A stretch of 64,000 bases of DNA, from positions 3,381,501 to 3,445,500 of the forward strand of contig NZ_WWFG01000002.1 of NCBI RefSeq assembly GCF_026127265.1, read 5' to 3'. Both the position numbers and the translations under genes were made by a program. Numbering within the stretch: the first letter of the stretch is position 1; each line of letters begins with the position of its first letter. The stretch comes from Nostoc sp. KVJ3. Its GTDB lineage: Bacteria > Cyanobacteriota > Cyanobacteriia > Cyanobacteriales > Nostocaceae. The notes beneath the pieces were generated by a model. The model saw nothing but the letters and a program-made list of their open reading frames with translations, was not told the DNA's origin and made no database searches. Positions 17,765 to 26,621 of this stretch are shown here, in pieces.

Positions 17765-19389
17765 TTAGAAATAAGCTAGTAGTTCCTCTACTTCTAATTC
17801 TCCTGAACTATCTTCTCTCTCTATAAGTTCTGCTATCACATCCATACCTTCAAGAGCTTTCTCTTCTAAGATGGCTCCTTTTAAGCCTGACAGCGCAGCA
17901 GCCTTTTCAATTGCCTCAACAGGTATAGAACCCAAGCAAATCAAACCATCATGTTCATTACTTATAACCTGAAAGTCATATTCTATACTTGTCAAAGTCA
18001 GGTTATGAATAAAGCAGGATTCTTGACCTTGAAGAACAAAAGCAGAAACCATAGCTTTTACTTTCCAAAGTGGATAATCTTTTTCTAAGTCAGTTATACA
18101 AAGGGTTTTACCTGTGGGATTTTCTAGATAACGCTTACCATTTTTAGCTAAGTAGCCTGTTTTGATTACCCATGTCTTTAGTAACCAGGTGTGCCACTTA
18201 TCAACCTCAACTTTTAAAGGAGCTACAGCTTGATTAAATTTAGCTATATATTCTAAAGCTAATTCAATATCACCATCAGCTTCTTCAAATAAGGAATCCA
18301 TTACTGCATTCAACTTCTGTTTAGGTTGCCCTTCTACTGTACCCTCTAAGTCCTTCAGCTTACCTTTAGTGCGATCGTTAGCAGTTGTGATACATAAGCT
18401 CCAAACATTAAGGCACAGAGGCACTTCTTCCAGCAATCTATACTAACACCAACTTGAGCAGCATAGTCTTTTTTAGCACTAGGACTATCCCTGTAGTTTT
18501 CTAACCAACTGGCATCTAACTTAGCTAATTTAAATTGTTGAATTAATCCACTAACCTGAGAAGCTTTCAAATCGTAATTTCTTAAATCTTGTATTCCCAT
18601 ATAAGCAGCGCCCTTCATTCTTCTACTAGCAGATTGTAAACCTCCCAAGATGTGACTAACCCTTCCACTCATTTGAACTCTGTAAGCAGGGCTGTAGCAC
18701 CATATATCTTCACTAATTCTAACAGGAGATTGGTTGAGGATAGCTTTAAAGCAATGATCATCATTAATAAATCTTGCTTTAGCTTTCTTATGTTCTTTAG
18801 AATATTGCCCATATTCTTCAGCAGCTTTATTTTCTTCAGCTTTCAAATCAGCTAGATGCACTTCAATAGCCTTCATATTAAAGAAACCTTTCTTTATTAA
18901 ATCAATTGCACTGGTGATTAATATAGGTTCCTCATTTCTATTTTCATCATACTTTTGGTTAGTCAATTTGCTATCAGATTTTCTACCAGTGAATAAATTA
19001 TATTTGGTGTTGTTAATAATTTCCTCAGGGGATAAATTAGATAACTCTAGGAAGCGGTCTAGTATAATATCAGTGACCTTAAACTCTCTAGATAACCCAT
19101 TTTCATGGGAGTAGTCTGTTACTTCAATTAAACCTAATTCTTGTAAAGCCTTCCAGCTTGCTTTCTGAATCTTCTTTTTAATTAAGGTTGAGGATACTGG
19201 AATCCATTCAATTTTCTTGATGTTGATGATAACACTAACTAAGATGTGGCAGAATAAAGTTCTAGTATCTTCATTAACATCACCCAGGAAACTATTAACA
19301 AAATCTAACTGAGATTTAATAACTCTATAACTTGAAATTATATAACCTTTACAAACTGGAGCAGATTTCTTGACTTTAGTAGCTGTCAT
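17765..19389 (-). pseudogene. Compact family-A-like DNA polymerase, split by a frameshift
   Basis: Two overlapping frames (19389-18355, then 18436-17765) together encode about 540 residues. The order of motifs matches the fingers and palm of Pol I-type polymerases: motif A as YDLKASQVSGL, an O-helix-like WKKCLCALMFGA (motif B), GYLAKNGKRYLEN resembling the GYxxTxxGRRRYL segment, VLQGQES like the QGT motif, and motif C as NEHDGLI. No exonuclease domain is visible; the N-terminal 150 residues may include a winged helix. A single-base shift near 18380 separates motif B from the rest (GAYVS in one frame, TANDRTKGKL in the other). The family call is my inference from motif order. It could be a replicase of the prophage or of a plasmid-like ancestor. 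Confidence 0.6.
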
Positions 19390-19564
19390 AATTTTAAAAT
19401 AAAATATTAAAGTTAAATATAAAAGTTTAGTTATTTAAGAAGAGAGGAAGGAAGGAAAGTAACTAACTCTCTTTTCAGCCTTGCAAAGCTTATCCTCTTT
19501 ATACTATCCATTATAACAAATTGTAATACAATTGGCCACACTAAAGTGACATTAATTAGGCACA

Positions 19565-19714
19565 TTAATTTAATAAATTATTAGCAGCTTGGGTAGCTAC
19601 TTTTCTTAACCATGCAGATAGTGTGCTGTCCTTTGCTAATGCTGCTTTTACTAATAGTGAATGTTGTTCTTCAGTTAGGTTTAGTAAAATACCTTTATCT
19701 CGTTTAATAGCCAT
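19565..19714 (-). CDS. Ribbon-helix-helix (CopG/Arc-like) small protein, copy 1
   Basis: From the ATG at 19714 the product is 49 residues: a basic N-terminal strand (KRDKGILLNLTEEQHSLL) followed by two helices (ALAKDSTLSAWLRKVATQA), the ribbon-helix-helix pattern. A longer frame upstream reads through the probable operator and is not the start. A paralogue lies at 55890-56054, and both share a 27-bp upstream motif. Likely a small DNA-binding regulator, perhaps autoregulatory. Confidence 0.75.
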   Translation of the reverse strand: MAIKRDKGILLNLTEEQHSLLVKAALAKDSTLSAWLRKVATQAANNLLN

Positions 19715-19736
19715 TAAATATATACTTTTTATATAG

Positions 19737-19763
19737 GTCTCTATATATGAAAACTGTCCCAAC
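19737..19763 (-). promoter_or_regulatory. Shared upstream motif of RHH gene 1 (candidate operator)
   Basis: On the minus strand the sequence is GTTGGGACAGTTT, one base, CAT, three bases, TAGAGAC. The same 27-bp motif, with at least 23 identities, stands upstream of RHH gene 2 at 56072-56098. The rest of the two leaders differs. Confidence 0.6.
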
Positions 19764-20088
19764 CCTCTTAAATTAGGTGTAGAAAAAAGTTGTAAAGAAA
19801 ATTATAGGCTGAAGAGTATATACAGCAAGGCTTACAACACTTTATCTATACTAATAATGTATTAATTATAATAGTTAATTATAGTAGATATATTTTATAT
19901 ATTTCTGTATTGATTACTATGCTATAGTTATTTATTTAGTTTATTGAATAGTAGATAATTTTACTTAAGAAAAGGCTGAAAATTCCCTTAAACTCTGCCG
20001 CTATTAAATATTAGTGCTTATACTGAATGAATTTCTTTTAGTAGAGGTTAAAATTGTGTGCAAATTCAATTGATTATTGGGGGAGTTT
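19764..20088. other. AT-rich non-coding spacer
   Basis: No gene is visible on either strand in this very AT-rich stretch between the leftward RHH gene and the rightward secreted-protein gene. It probably holds divergent promoters. Confidence 0.4.
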
Positions 20089-20427
20089 ATGTTTAGACAT
20101 TTACTAAAAAATATTGGTTTAGGTATCGTTATAGTTTCTACTACTATTTCCAGCCCTGGTTTAACACAGACCCAATCCAATTTAAGTTCTCTACCAAAGC
20201 TAAATTGTGCTCCCAAGAGTAATCAATCGCATATTCTTTCTGCCCCTAATCCAAACAATATTCATCCTAATTGGAAGAATGGTATTGGTGACTCTTGGAC
20301 TTTACTAGGTAAAAAAATAATTAAAAATAATACAGGGATTTATATTAAGGGTAATTTATATTCACCAAGAGGAGGACTTGTAAATAAGAATGTATTTATT
20401 ATACAAAAGGAATGGGACTGCTCTTAA
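20089..20427 (+). CDS. Small secreted prophage protein
   Basis: The ATG at 20089 follows GGGGGAG by 4 bases. The 112-residue product starts with a signal peptide (FRHLLKNIGLGIVIVSTTISS) and a mature part with NPNNIHPNWKNGIGDSWTLLG and a C-terminal Cys. No family recognised. Secreted proteins in this early, non-structural region of prophages are often lysogenic-conversion factors; that is only a suggestion. Confidence 0.6.
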   Translation: MFRHLLKNIGLGIVIVSTTISSPGLTQTQSNLSSLPKLNCAPKSNQSHILSAPNPNNIHPNWKNGIGDSWTLLGKKIIKNNTGIYIKGNLYSPRGGLVNKNVFIIQKEWDCS

Positions 20428-20584
20428 ACTTATATATTGAGGTCTGATAGTTCATCTTTCCCCCTCATGCGCCGCATGCTATAAGATAACACAGTATTAG
20501 TTATCTTATAGCCTTATTAAATATTAAAAAGAGAACTTATAGGGTGTATACTATAAGTGATCAACTCATTTTTTATTTAAGTTT

Positions 20585-20938
20585 ATGGATGCTATAACAC
20601 TAATTCAAAAGCTCATTAAATTATCAGGTAAAACAAAAGAGTTAAAAATTGTCCCCTTGTCTGAATCATTAGGAGTAAAAATAATATATGATGAGGAATC
20701 ACAGTTAGTAGTAGATGAAAACTTTTCTAATGAAGATAATCTATTAGCTCTTTTAATTCAAGAGATAGAAGGCCAAAAATGGAGCTATGAGATTAAAGCT
20801 ACTTGGTTTGAAACAGATCAAGTAGGGGCTTTAACTTACAATCGCTATGATTATTCTGTAAAAGTTGACGCTGAAATATCTATATCTGAGAGTAAAATAG
20901 AAGCTTTAATAGCTGTATTAATTAGAAAATTAACTTAA
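20585..20938 (+). CDS. Hypothetical prophage protein
   Basis: A 117-residue acidic protein (MDAITLIQKLIKLSGKTKEL) with alternating strands and helices. No recognised motif. It is followed by the region that seems to encode a minus-strand RNA, with the two transcripts convergent. Confidence 0.55.
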   Translation: MDAITLIQKLIKLSGKTKELKIVPLSESLGVKIIYDEESQLVVDENFSNEDNLLALLIQEIEGQKWSYEIKATWFETDQVGALTYNRYDYSVKVDAEISISESKIEALIAVLIRKLT

Positions 20939-20975
20939 TATTTTATAACTCATTGGCAGGTGCTGCAAAGCCATT

Positions 20976-21004
20976 AAAAAAAGAGGACTCATTGCAGTCC
21001 TCTT
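20976..21004 (-). terminator. Intrinsic terminator on the minus strand
   Basis: AAGAGGACT pairs with AGTCCTCTT (20981-20989 with 20996-21004, 6-base loop). Read on the minus strand the stem is followed by seven T residues; read on the plus strand there is no T-run. It therefore ends a leftward transcript. Confidence 0.85.
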
Positions 21005-21554
21005 AAATTAGATTATTTGTCTAGTTCTGAATTTACAGTACTAGACTTATAACCCTTACTATAAACGCTCCTCAGAAGTACCCCGCCTCTATGAACGCTG
21101 AGGTATAGAAATCTAAAATGTGCAGGTAATTCCTATTCCCCTTATTGCCAGCGCAGCGCTTAAGTTAACACAGTTTCAGTTCCCTTCAGCTTGAGCTTCC
21201 TGCACTCTATTTACCTTCAACAACCTAATACTATAGCAGCCATATTTAGACCCTCTAATGGATCTCCTAAATGCAGATATACTACAAAACCCCTGGAGTG
21301 AACTGTTACCAGTTATCGCAGGGGTAGTGCTTAATTATCAAATATTAAGAGAGTGGATAATAATTCTCTGGCAGTAGCCTGAACTGCTAGTGGCTGGTTT
21401 TACTTAACGTGGTGTACCAGAAATTGACGGAGTGGACTTGTTTAAACTGAACCCTCATTAGCAGTATAAGGTTGGTATGTTGTGACCCTATCGTTGCTAG
21501 ATCATTTTGAGGCGCATCTAGCTGGAGTTTATGTATTCCCTCCCTCACCCTTAT
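20976..21554 (-). ncRNA. Candidate large structured non-coding RNA (about 575 nt)
   Basis: Seen directly: a perfect promoter on the minus strand at 21561-21589, a hairpin plus T-run terminator at 20976-21004, and no long open frame on either strand. On the minus strand I find these stems, 5' to 3': GCTAGAT/ATCTAGC (21522-21516 with 21502-21496), CTGGT/ACCAG (21420-21394), GCAGT/ACTGC with a 7-base loop (21387-21371), CCCCTG/CAGGGG enclosing AACTG-GTAA-CAGTT with a GNRA loop (21324-21290), CCTCAG/CTGAGG (21103-21070) and GTCTAGT/ACTAGAC with an inner CTG/CAG (21046-21019). Large ornate RNAs of similar size (ROOL, GOLLD) are known from phages; membership is not established here. A GTG-started frame of about 57 codons at the 5' end has no ribosome site. 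Confidence 0.6.
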
Positions 21555-21560
21555 ACTACT

Positions 21561-21589
21561 ATTATACTACGTTTTATTACGATTGTCAA
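21561..21589 (-). promoter_or_regulatory. Perfect consensus sigma-70 promoter
   Basis: TTGACA (complement of 21584-21589), 17 bases, TATAAT (complement of 21561-21566). Both hexamers match consensus at all six positions with ideal spacing. It points leftward into a region with no protein gene. Confidence 0.85.
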
Positions 21590-21733
21590 TAGTTTTATAT
21601 GCAAAATATGGGCATTTACATATTATTTGAAACCTATTTTTACAGGTGTCTGCTATTAAATTAACTGCCCACCTTTTACTACTAAACTAAGAGTAATATT
21701 AGTACATAAGATTAAATAAGGAATTTAAATTTA

Positions 21734-22008
21734 TGTCTAACATAACTGACCGCGCACTTATTGATTTCAGAGGTGAACAAACTACAGCCTTCTGACTAAC
21801 TATAGATCCAACTCACAGATTGATGGTAGGTAGCCGTGAAAGCCTATTAGGATTGCTGAATGATATTTTGTTCAATAAGCTAATTATCAAGTCACTAAGG
21901 ACATCACAGAACACTAAATATCCAGGTAACTTTGCTGTATATCAATTAGGTTTGGTAGCTGGCATTATTGGATTGCTAGCTGATGATATCAGAAAACCAT
22001 TAAAGTAA
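21734..22008 (+). pseudogene. Small conserved-looking protein interrupted by an in-frame TGA
   Basis: From the ATG at 21734, preceded by AAGGAA, the frame reads MSNITDRALIDFRGEQTTAF, a TGA at 21794-21796, then LTIDPTHRLMVGSRESLLGL through to 22008 in the same frame, 91 codons in all. The second part has a hydrophobic GLVAGIIGLLADDI segment. Either a Trp codon (TGG) mutated to TGA, or translation restarts at 21823. TGA serves as a normal stop elsewhere in this prophage, so recoding is unlikely. Confidence 0.55.
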
Positions 22009-22070
22009 ATTGAATAATTGGGAACTGTAATGGTTCCCTTTAATTAATAAAACATATAAGGAATATTAAA

Positions 22071-22250
22071 ATGCTTGCTATTTTAACTTTGATTATTACG
22101 TTGATTAGTTTTACTTTACTTTCATTTGCTTTTGGTTTGGGAGTTATAGTTGGTCATCTATTCTTTCAGCCATCTAAATTAGACAAGAATTGGGAAGATT
22201 CCTACAATGACTTCCAACGTGACTTTGTTGATTTTTCTGAATGTAACTAA
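22071..22250 (+). CDS. Small single-span membrane protein
   Basis: A 59-residue protein below the usual length cut-off. The ATG at 22071 is preceded by AAGGAATATTAAA. An N-terminal hydrophobic helix (ILTLIITLISFTLLSFAFG) is followed by an acidic tail (NWEDSYNDFQRDFVDF). A clear terminator follows within 25 bp, which supports a real transcription unit with the gene at 21734. Function unknown. Confidence 0.6.
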   Translation: MLAILTLIITLISFTLLSFAFGLGVIVGHLFFQPSKLDKNWEDSYNDFQRDFVDFSECN

Positions 22251-22273
22251 ACCCAACTAAATTTAATTAAGCT

Positions 22274-22301
22274 AACAGCCTCCTACTAAAAATAGGAGGC
22301 A
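22274..22301 (+). terminator. Hairpin, probable terminator
   Basis: GCCTCCTA and TAGGAGGC form an 8-bp stem after the small membrane protein gene. The downstream T-run is weak (ATTAGTG). Confidence 0.55.
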
Positions 22302-22401
22302 TTAGTGCTGCCTACATTTTACCTAAGTGTAGTGAGTATCATATTTATAGAAAGATTAAGAGAACGCCTTAAATAATAATACTAAATATTACATTACAAA
22401 G

Positions 22402-23529
22402 ATGACACTTACTATTAATTCTCCTTCAAATTCTACTGCTAAATTGAAATCATCTATTGAAGCGATTGCACCTGAAGTTGACTCTACTATTCTTGATGAA
22501 CTTTGTAGACTAACACGCATACACAATCTTAAATGGGTATCAGATAAGAATGGTAAAAACGCTTACTATATTATGTCTGACCTAAGTGTAGCTAAAGGTT
22601 TATATATTAAAGATTATGCTAATTATTGGTCGCCTGAAGCTAAATCAACGAGTCCTGTTAAACAAGACTCGTTGGAATCCTTACCTGGTAAGGCTTTGAA
22701 ATTAGAAGGTAATAATTTAGCCAATTTCAAGATTCTATATAAAGAGCAAAATGGAATATCACTAGGTAAGATTAACTCACTTTGGGTTGGGGATTTTTTA
22801 CACGCTTACAGTTACCTAGTTCAAGGAAGTACCGAAACTGCTAAAGATTTCCAAACACTTGGATCAATAGCTATTGAAACTTCAATTAAGAAAGAGATAG
22901 AACAATCCTCCCATGTAATTGAACCAGACCTACAAAAACAACTTATTGAACTTGCTGCTTACTCAAATGTTGGTTTCAAGTTTGAGGTTGCTATCCTTGA
23001 TTCCTTTAATCCTGGTTCACACCGCAGATGGGATTTTGTGGAGCGTTTACCTAAAGTAGTTAAAGTTTATGAACTCAAAGCTCGTACACTTTCAGAACAG
23101 GATGTAAAAGCTACTCTAACTGATAAAAAATATATTGAACTGGCTATTGAAAAATATCCTAATAAATCAATTGAGTTCATCTTTACCTCACCAAAAGGAA
23201 TTAATTGGGAAGCTAAGAATTACATTGAGGAGGTCAATGAGAACGCTAAAAAACTGTATCCTGGGTCAAAGGTCAAAGTAAGTTTTATTGACTTACAGAG
23301 CATTACAGAGAGGGTGATAAACAACATTGTGGATAACTCACCAATTGAATCTCACTTCTGGTTAAAGAAGAAATTAGAACAAGAGTTTACAGCTACAGTA
23401 AGTCAGCGAACAATTAGTAAATTAAACAGTTCAATTGCTGAAGCTTATCAAACTGGAAGATTAATCAAGAAAGCTAAAACAGATAATGTTATTTCATTCC
23501 CTAAATTAAAGAGTACTCAAACAGCCTAA
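22402..23529 (+). CDS. Hypothetical prophage protein with a possible PD-(D/E)XK-like core
   Basis: A 375-residue protein. The middle part, HRRWDFVERLPKVVKVYELKART, has a D-x(n)-E-x-K arrangement like the core of PD-(D/E)XK nucleases (Asp in RRWDF, then YELK on the next strand), with an upstream helix containing E residues. The C terminus carries QRTISKLNSSIAEAYQTGRLI, perhaps an HTH. It lies in the early region between membrane-protein genes and the terminase operon. The nuclease idea is an inference; no family is recognised with certainty. Confidence 0.55.
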   Translation: MTLTINSPSNSTAKLKSSIEAIAPEVDSTILDELCRLTRIHNLKWVSDKNGKNAYYIMSDLSVAKGLYIKDYANYWSPEAKSTSPVKQDSLESLPGKALKLEGNNLANFKILYKEQNGISLGKINSLWVGDFLHAYSYLVQGSTETAKDFQTLGSIAIETSIKKEIEQSSHVIEPDLQKQLIELAAYSNVGFKFEVAILDSFNPGSHRRWDFVERLPKVVKVYELKARTLSEQDVKATLTDKKYIELAIEKYPNKSIEFIFTSPKGINWEAKNYIEEVNENAKKLYPGSKVKVSFIDLQSITERVINNIVDNSPIESHFWLKKKLEQEFTATVSQRTISKLNSSIAEAYQTGRLIKKAKTDNVISFPKLKSTQTA

Positions 23530-23552
23530 ATCAAATAATTAATTAATAGAAG

Positions 23553-23577
23553 CCTCCTCTAACAGGGAGGTTTTTTA
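23553..23577 (+). terminator. Intrinsic terminator
   Basis: CCTCCTCTAACAGGGAGG followed by TTTTTT directly after the 22402-23529 gene. Confidence 0.8.
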
Positions 23578-23726
23578 ATGCATCAAATTAAGCCCACTAC
23601 TAGTTCATTCATCCCTCTCTAATGCCTCGTAGAGGCTATCAAGATATCACAGTACTATGCCCACCTTATCCTATTAACTTTAACCTATATTAATAGAATC
23701 AAATAAAGCAAATTAAATAAACTTTT

Positions 23727-24122
23727 ATGTCAACTGATAAAACAATTCAAAGAGCATTTGAACTTTACAAGCAGGGTTATTCACTCAGAAGTTTAGCCAA
23801 GATATTTAAAATCAGTAAAACAAATTTAGGTAAGAAGTTCACTAAAGCATACGGTAGGGGTTACGCAGAGTTAAAGAATAAGTATGGGCTGACTCCAGTT
23901 ATTAAAGAATATCTGAATGACGGATCTCTATCAACTAGACAAAAAGAACAGATTTCAGATTGGTTTAGCGCCAATAGAAAAGTGATTGCTGAATCTGATT
24001 CTAAATACCTTAACTCCCCAATACTTACTAATTCTAGAGAACAACAGTTAACTTATCTAGAGTGTTCTCACAAAAGTAAAGATTGGAAAGATTTGATTAC
24101 TGATTGTTGGGTTAGCCCTTAA
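23727..24122 (+). CDS. HTH protein in front of the terminase genes
   Basis: A 131-residue protein with an N-terminal helix-turn-helix: IQRAFELYKQGYSLRSLAKIFKISKTNLGKKF, similar to the HTH of resolvases and terminase small subunits. The rest (KSKDWKDLITDCWVSP at the end) is not recognised. Position suggests a late-gene regulator or DNA-recognition subunit. Confidence 0.6.
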   Translation: MSTDKTIQRAFELYKQGYSLRSLAKIFKISKTNLGKKFTKAYGRGYAELKNKYGLTPVIKEYLNDGSLSTRQKEQISDWFSANRKVIAESDSKYLNSPILTNSREQQLTYLECSHKSKDWKDLITDCWVSP

Positions 24123-24177
24123 TTATTTCATTATTTATTAACTATTAAATTTACTAATTATTATAAGGATATAAATT

Positions 24178-24552
24178 ATGACTACTCAACTTACCAGCTA
24201 CATTGATTCATCCTCTTTAGAAGAATGCTTAGATTTATATTTCCAAGGAGAGTTTGATTCTGTTGACCAATACCTACCTCGCCTCTATAGAAATTCAAGT
24301 GAACTAAAGCCAGGTAATAGTTTATTTGGTCAGCTTGATTCTGCTGACCTGGAAACAGCTATCTGGGGTTTAGATTCATTACATAGAGCAGCTATTGAAT
24401 TTTACTGCACAGACTCTCATAAATCTTGGATAATCTTACGCCACCACTATTACTTCCAAGATAACTATGAGGGGTCACTATTGTCGTATATCTGTGAACT
24501 ATATCATGAAGCCCTTCAGTTACTCTCCATTGAGGTTATGAAGTTAATTTAG
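24178..24552 (+). CDS. Hypothetical prophage protein
   Basis: A 124-residue protein (MTTQLTSYIDSSSLEECLDL) rich in Tyr, His and acidic residues, including WIILRHHYYFQDNY. No motif recognised. It is followed by a terminator at about 24587-24610 that separates it from the small terminase gene. Confidence 0.55.
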   Translation: MTTQLTSYIDSSSLEECLDLYFQGEFDSVDQYLPRLYRNSSELKPGNSLFGQLDSADLETAIWGLDSLHRAAIEFYCTDSHKSWIILRHHYYFQDNYEGSLLSYICELYHEALQLLSIEVMKLI

Positions 24553-24586
24553 GACAGATTTTATAGATAGATATCTAAATATTACT

Positions 24587-24611
24587 AGGTGCTTTAGAGG
24601 CACCTTTTTTT
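24587..24611 (+). terminator. Intrinsic terminator before the small terminase gene
   Basis: AGGTGC and GCACCT flank TTTAGAG, followed by TTTTTTT; the start codon of the next gene comes immediately after the T-run. Confidence 0.75.
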
Positions 24612-24944
24612 ATGGGAAATAAAGCATTCATGCTGACACAAGTTCAGCGAGATTTTTTAATATTACTTTTATCAATTCAACCTCATTTGACTCAACCTCA
24701 GATGACTGTTTTATTTAAAGATAAATTTGGAATAGAGTTAACGGCACAGCAGTTAAAAACATTAATTAAAAATAGTAAACAGAAAGTTGAAGACCTTCAG
24801 AAGAGTGAAGCTTTGACTTTAGAACTAGCTATCAAAGTTGGGTTAGTTAACTTGCACTCTAAAATCAGCCGCACCTTAGAGTTACAAGAGATTGTATCTA
24901 TGGGTAAGAATGGCTACCTATGTCAAACACAATCTGCTAGAGGT

Positions 24945-26621
24945 GAATGGCACTAAGAAAAGCTCTAAGCTATGCGGGATAGGCACTACAGATTTTAAAG
25001 CTATTGAACAGTGAAAGTTCAGATAGGGAGCAATGCGATTGATCCTGTGGTACTGCGATGCGATCGCCACTGACTCATGGTGAGTACGCCATCGCTGTGC
25101 CTGACAAAGACAGTGGAGTTAGATGTACTGATTGTCCAAAAATTTTTTAGGTAGGAAAAGCTTACTCGTTCATGAAATACTTTCCTTGATACGAGCAAGC
25201 CAACATCATAAATACTACTGTGACACTACGAGTAGAAATCCTCAAGGATAAATTCAGCCAAAGTTTGGGACTACCTTTTAAAGAACTATTGCCAGAGTCT
25301 GTGATAAGCCTTGCAATTTCGGAGCTAAAAATTAAATATAAAAAGCGGTTATTTGACCCATTAATAACTTTATGGGCATTTTTATCACAAGTGCTGGATA
25401 CTGATAAAACTTGTAATAATGCTGTGAGTAAAATAATTGCACATCTAGCTGGTGAAGAAGTAGAAGTCCCTTCAACAGATACCAGTGCTTACTGCCAAGC
25501 TAGGGCAAGGCTTCCAGAGAAGTTATTAGAAAAACTTTTCAATTTCTCGGCACAAAGCTTAGAACAGAAAGTAGCAACAGAATATTTATGGTGTGGTCGA
25601 AATGTCAAAGTAATAGATGGGTCAACTGTCTCGATGCCTGACACTGTAGAGAATCAAAAAGAATACCCTCAGCCCAGTAGCCAAAAGCCCGGATGTGGCT
25701 TTCCAATTGCCAAAATTGGTGTGATATTCAGTTTAATAACAGGAGCTACCGTTGCTTTGTGCATCGATGTTCTGAACACTCATGATATCAAATTAGCAAG
25801 AAAACTATACAGTTTTCTTAAACCAAATGATGTGCTTTTAGGGGATAGAGCGTTTTGCGCTTACGCTGATATGTTTGCTATTACTAAACTTGGTTGTGAT
25901 GCAGTATTTCGTAAGCATCAATCTCGGACAACAACCATGCGAAAAGGGAAAATTGTTGGCGATTGCGACAAGCTTGTTACTTGGTATAAGCCTAAAAGAT
26001 GCCCACAAGGATTGAGCTTGGATGAATTTTTAGCTCTACCTTCTGCCATAACTGTGCGAGAAATTTACTACTACATTGTTATTCCTGGTTTTCGCACTCA
26101 ACAAGTCAGCTTAATTACTACTCTTTTAGATAAATCTTCTTATTCTACTCTCGAATTTGTTGGACTTTACGGTAAACGTTGGGATGTTGAATTGAATTTG
26201 AGGCATATAAAAACTACCTTGGGTATGGATATTCTCCGATGTAAAACACCTTCAATGATACGTAAAGAAATTCATGTGTATTTACTGGCTTATAATTTAC
26301 TTCGGAGCTTAATGTGGTCGGCTGGGACTACTTACAATACTCCTCCAAATCGTTTATCGCTTCAAGGTACTCGACATCATTTACTGAATTTTATTCCTAA
26401 ATTAGAAACTGCTCACTCTCAAAAACGTATCCGACTTTATCGTAGTTTGCTGAAAATTATTGTTCACAAGGTTGTCCCCGACCGTCCTGGACGCAGCGAA
26501 CCACGAGTCACCAAACGCCGCCCCAAAGCTTACCCCAGATTGACCAAGCCCAGACATGAATTACGTCATCAATTGCAAACGGCTTAATTGATAAGGCTTT
26601 CCGCTTTTCTTAGTGCCATTC
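24945..26621 (+). mobile_element. IS4-family insertion sequence in the small terminase gene
   Basis: Exact 19-bp inverted repeats (GAATGGCACTAAGAAAAGC and complement) bound the element. The direct repeat CTGCTAGAGGT at 24934-24944 and 26622-26632 is an 11-bp target duplication with no mismatch, so the insertion is recent. Length is 1677 bp. It includes a HIP1 site near 25065, foreign to the prophage style. Confidence 0.95.
25220..26587 (+). CDS. IS4-family transposase
   Basis: A 455-residue, apparently intact transposase starting at a GTG. DDE residues are seen in VKVIDGSTVSMPD, DVLLGDRAFCAYAD and the Y-(2)-R-(3)-E-(6)-K signature YGKRWDVELNLRHIK. It differs from the IS4 transposase at 4900-6261 and belongs to another subgroup. 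It ends with a basic tail (RRPKAYPRLTKPRHELRH). Confidence 0.92.
   Translation: MTLRVEILKDKFSQSLGLPFKELLPESVISLAISELKIKYKKRLFDPLITLWAFLSQVLDTDKTCNNAVSKIIAHLAGEEVEVPSTDTSAYCQARARLPEKLLEKLFNFSAQSLEQKVATEYLWCGRNVKVIDGSTVSMPDTVENQKEYPQPSSQKPGCGFPIAKIGVIFSLITGATVALCIDVLNTHDIKLARKLYSFLKPNDVLLGDRAFCAYADMFAITKLGCDAVFRKHQSRTTTMRKGKIVGDCDKLVTWYKPKRCPQGLSLDEFLALPSAITVREIYYYIVIPGFRTQQVSLITTLLDKSSYSTLEFVGLYGKRWDVELNLRHIKTTLGMDILRCKTPSMIRKEIHVYLLAYNLLRSLMWSAGTTYNTPPNRLSLQGTRHHLLNFIPKLETAHSQKRIRLYRSLLKIIVHKVVPDRPGRSEPRVTKRRPKAYPRLTKPRHELRHQLQTA

Noticed and set aside
21258..21377. A 39-codon ATG frame on the plus strand (MDLLNADILQNPWSELLPVI).
   Set aside because: No ribosome site, and it lies inside the minus-strand structured region, whose GNRA-capped stem it overlaps.
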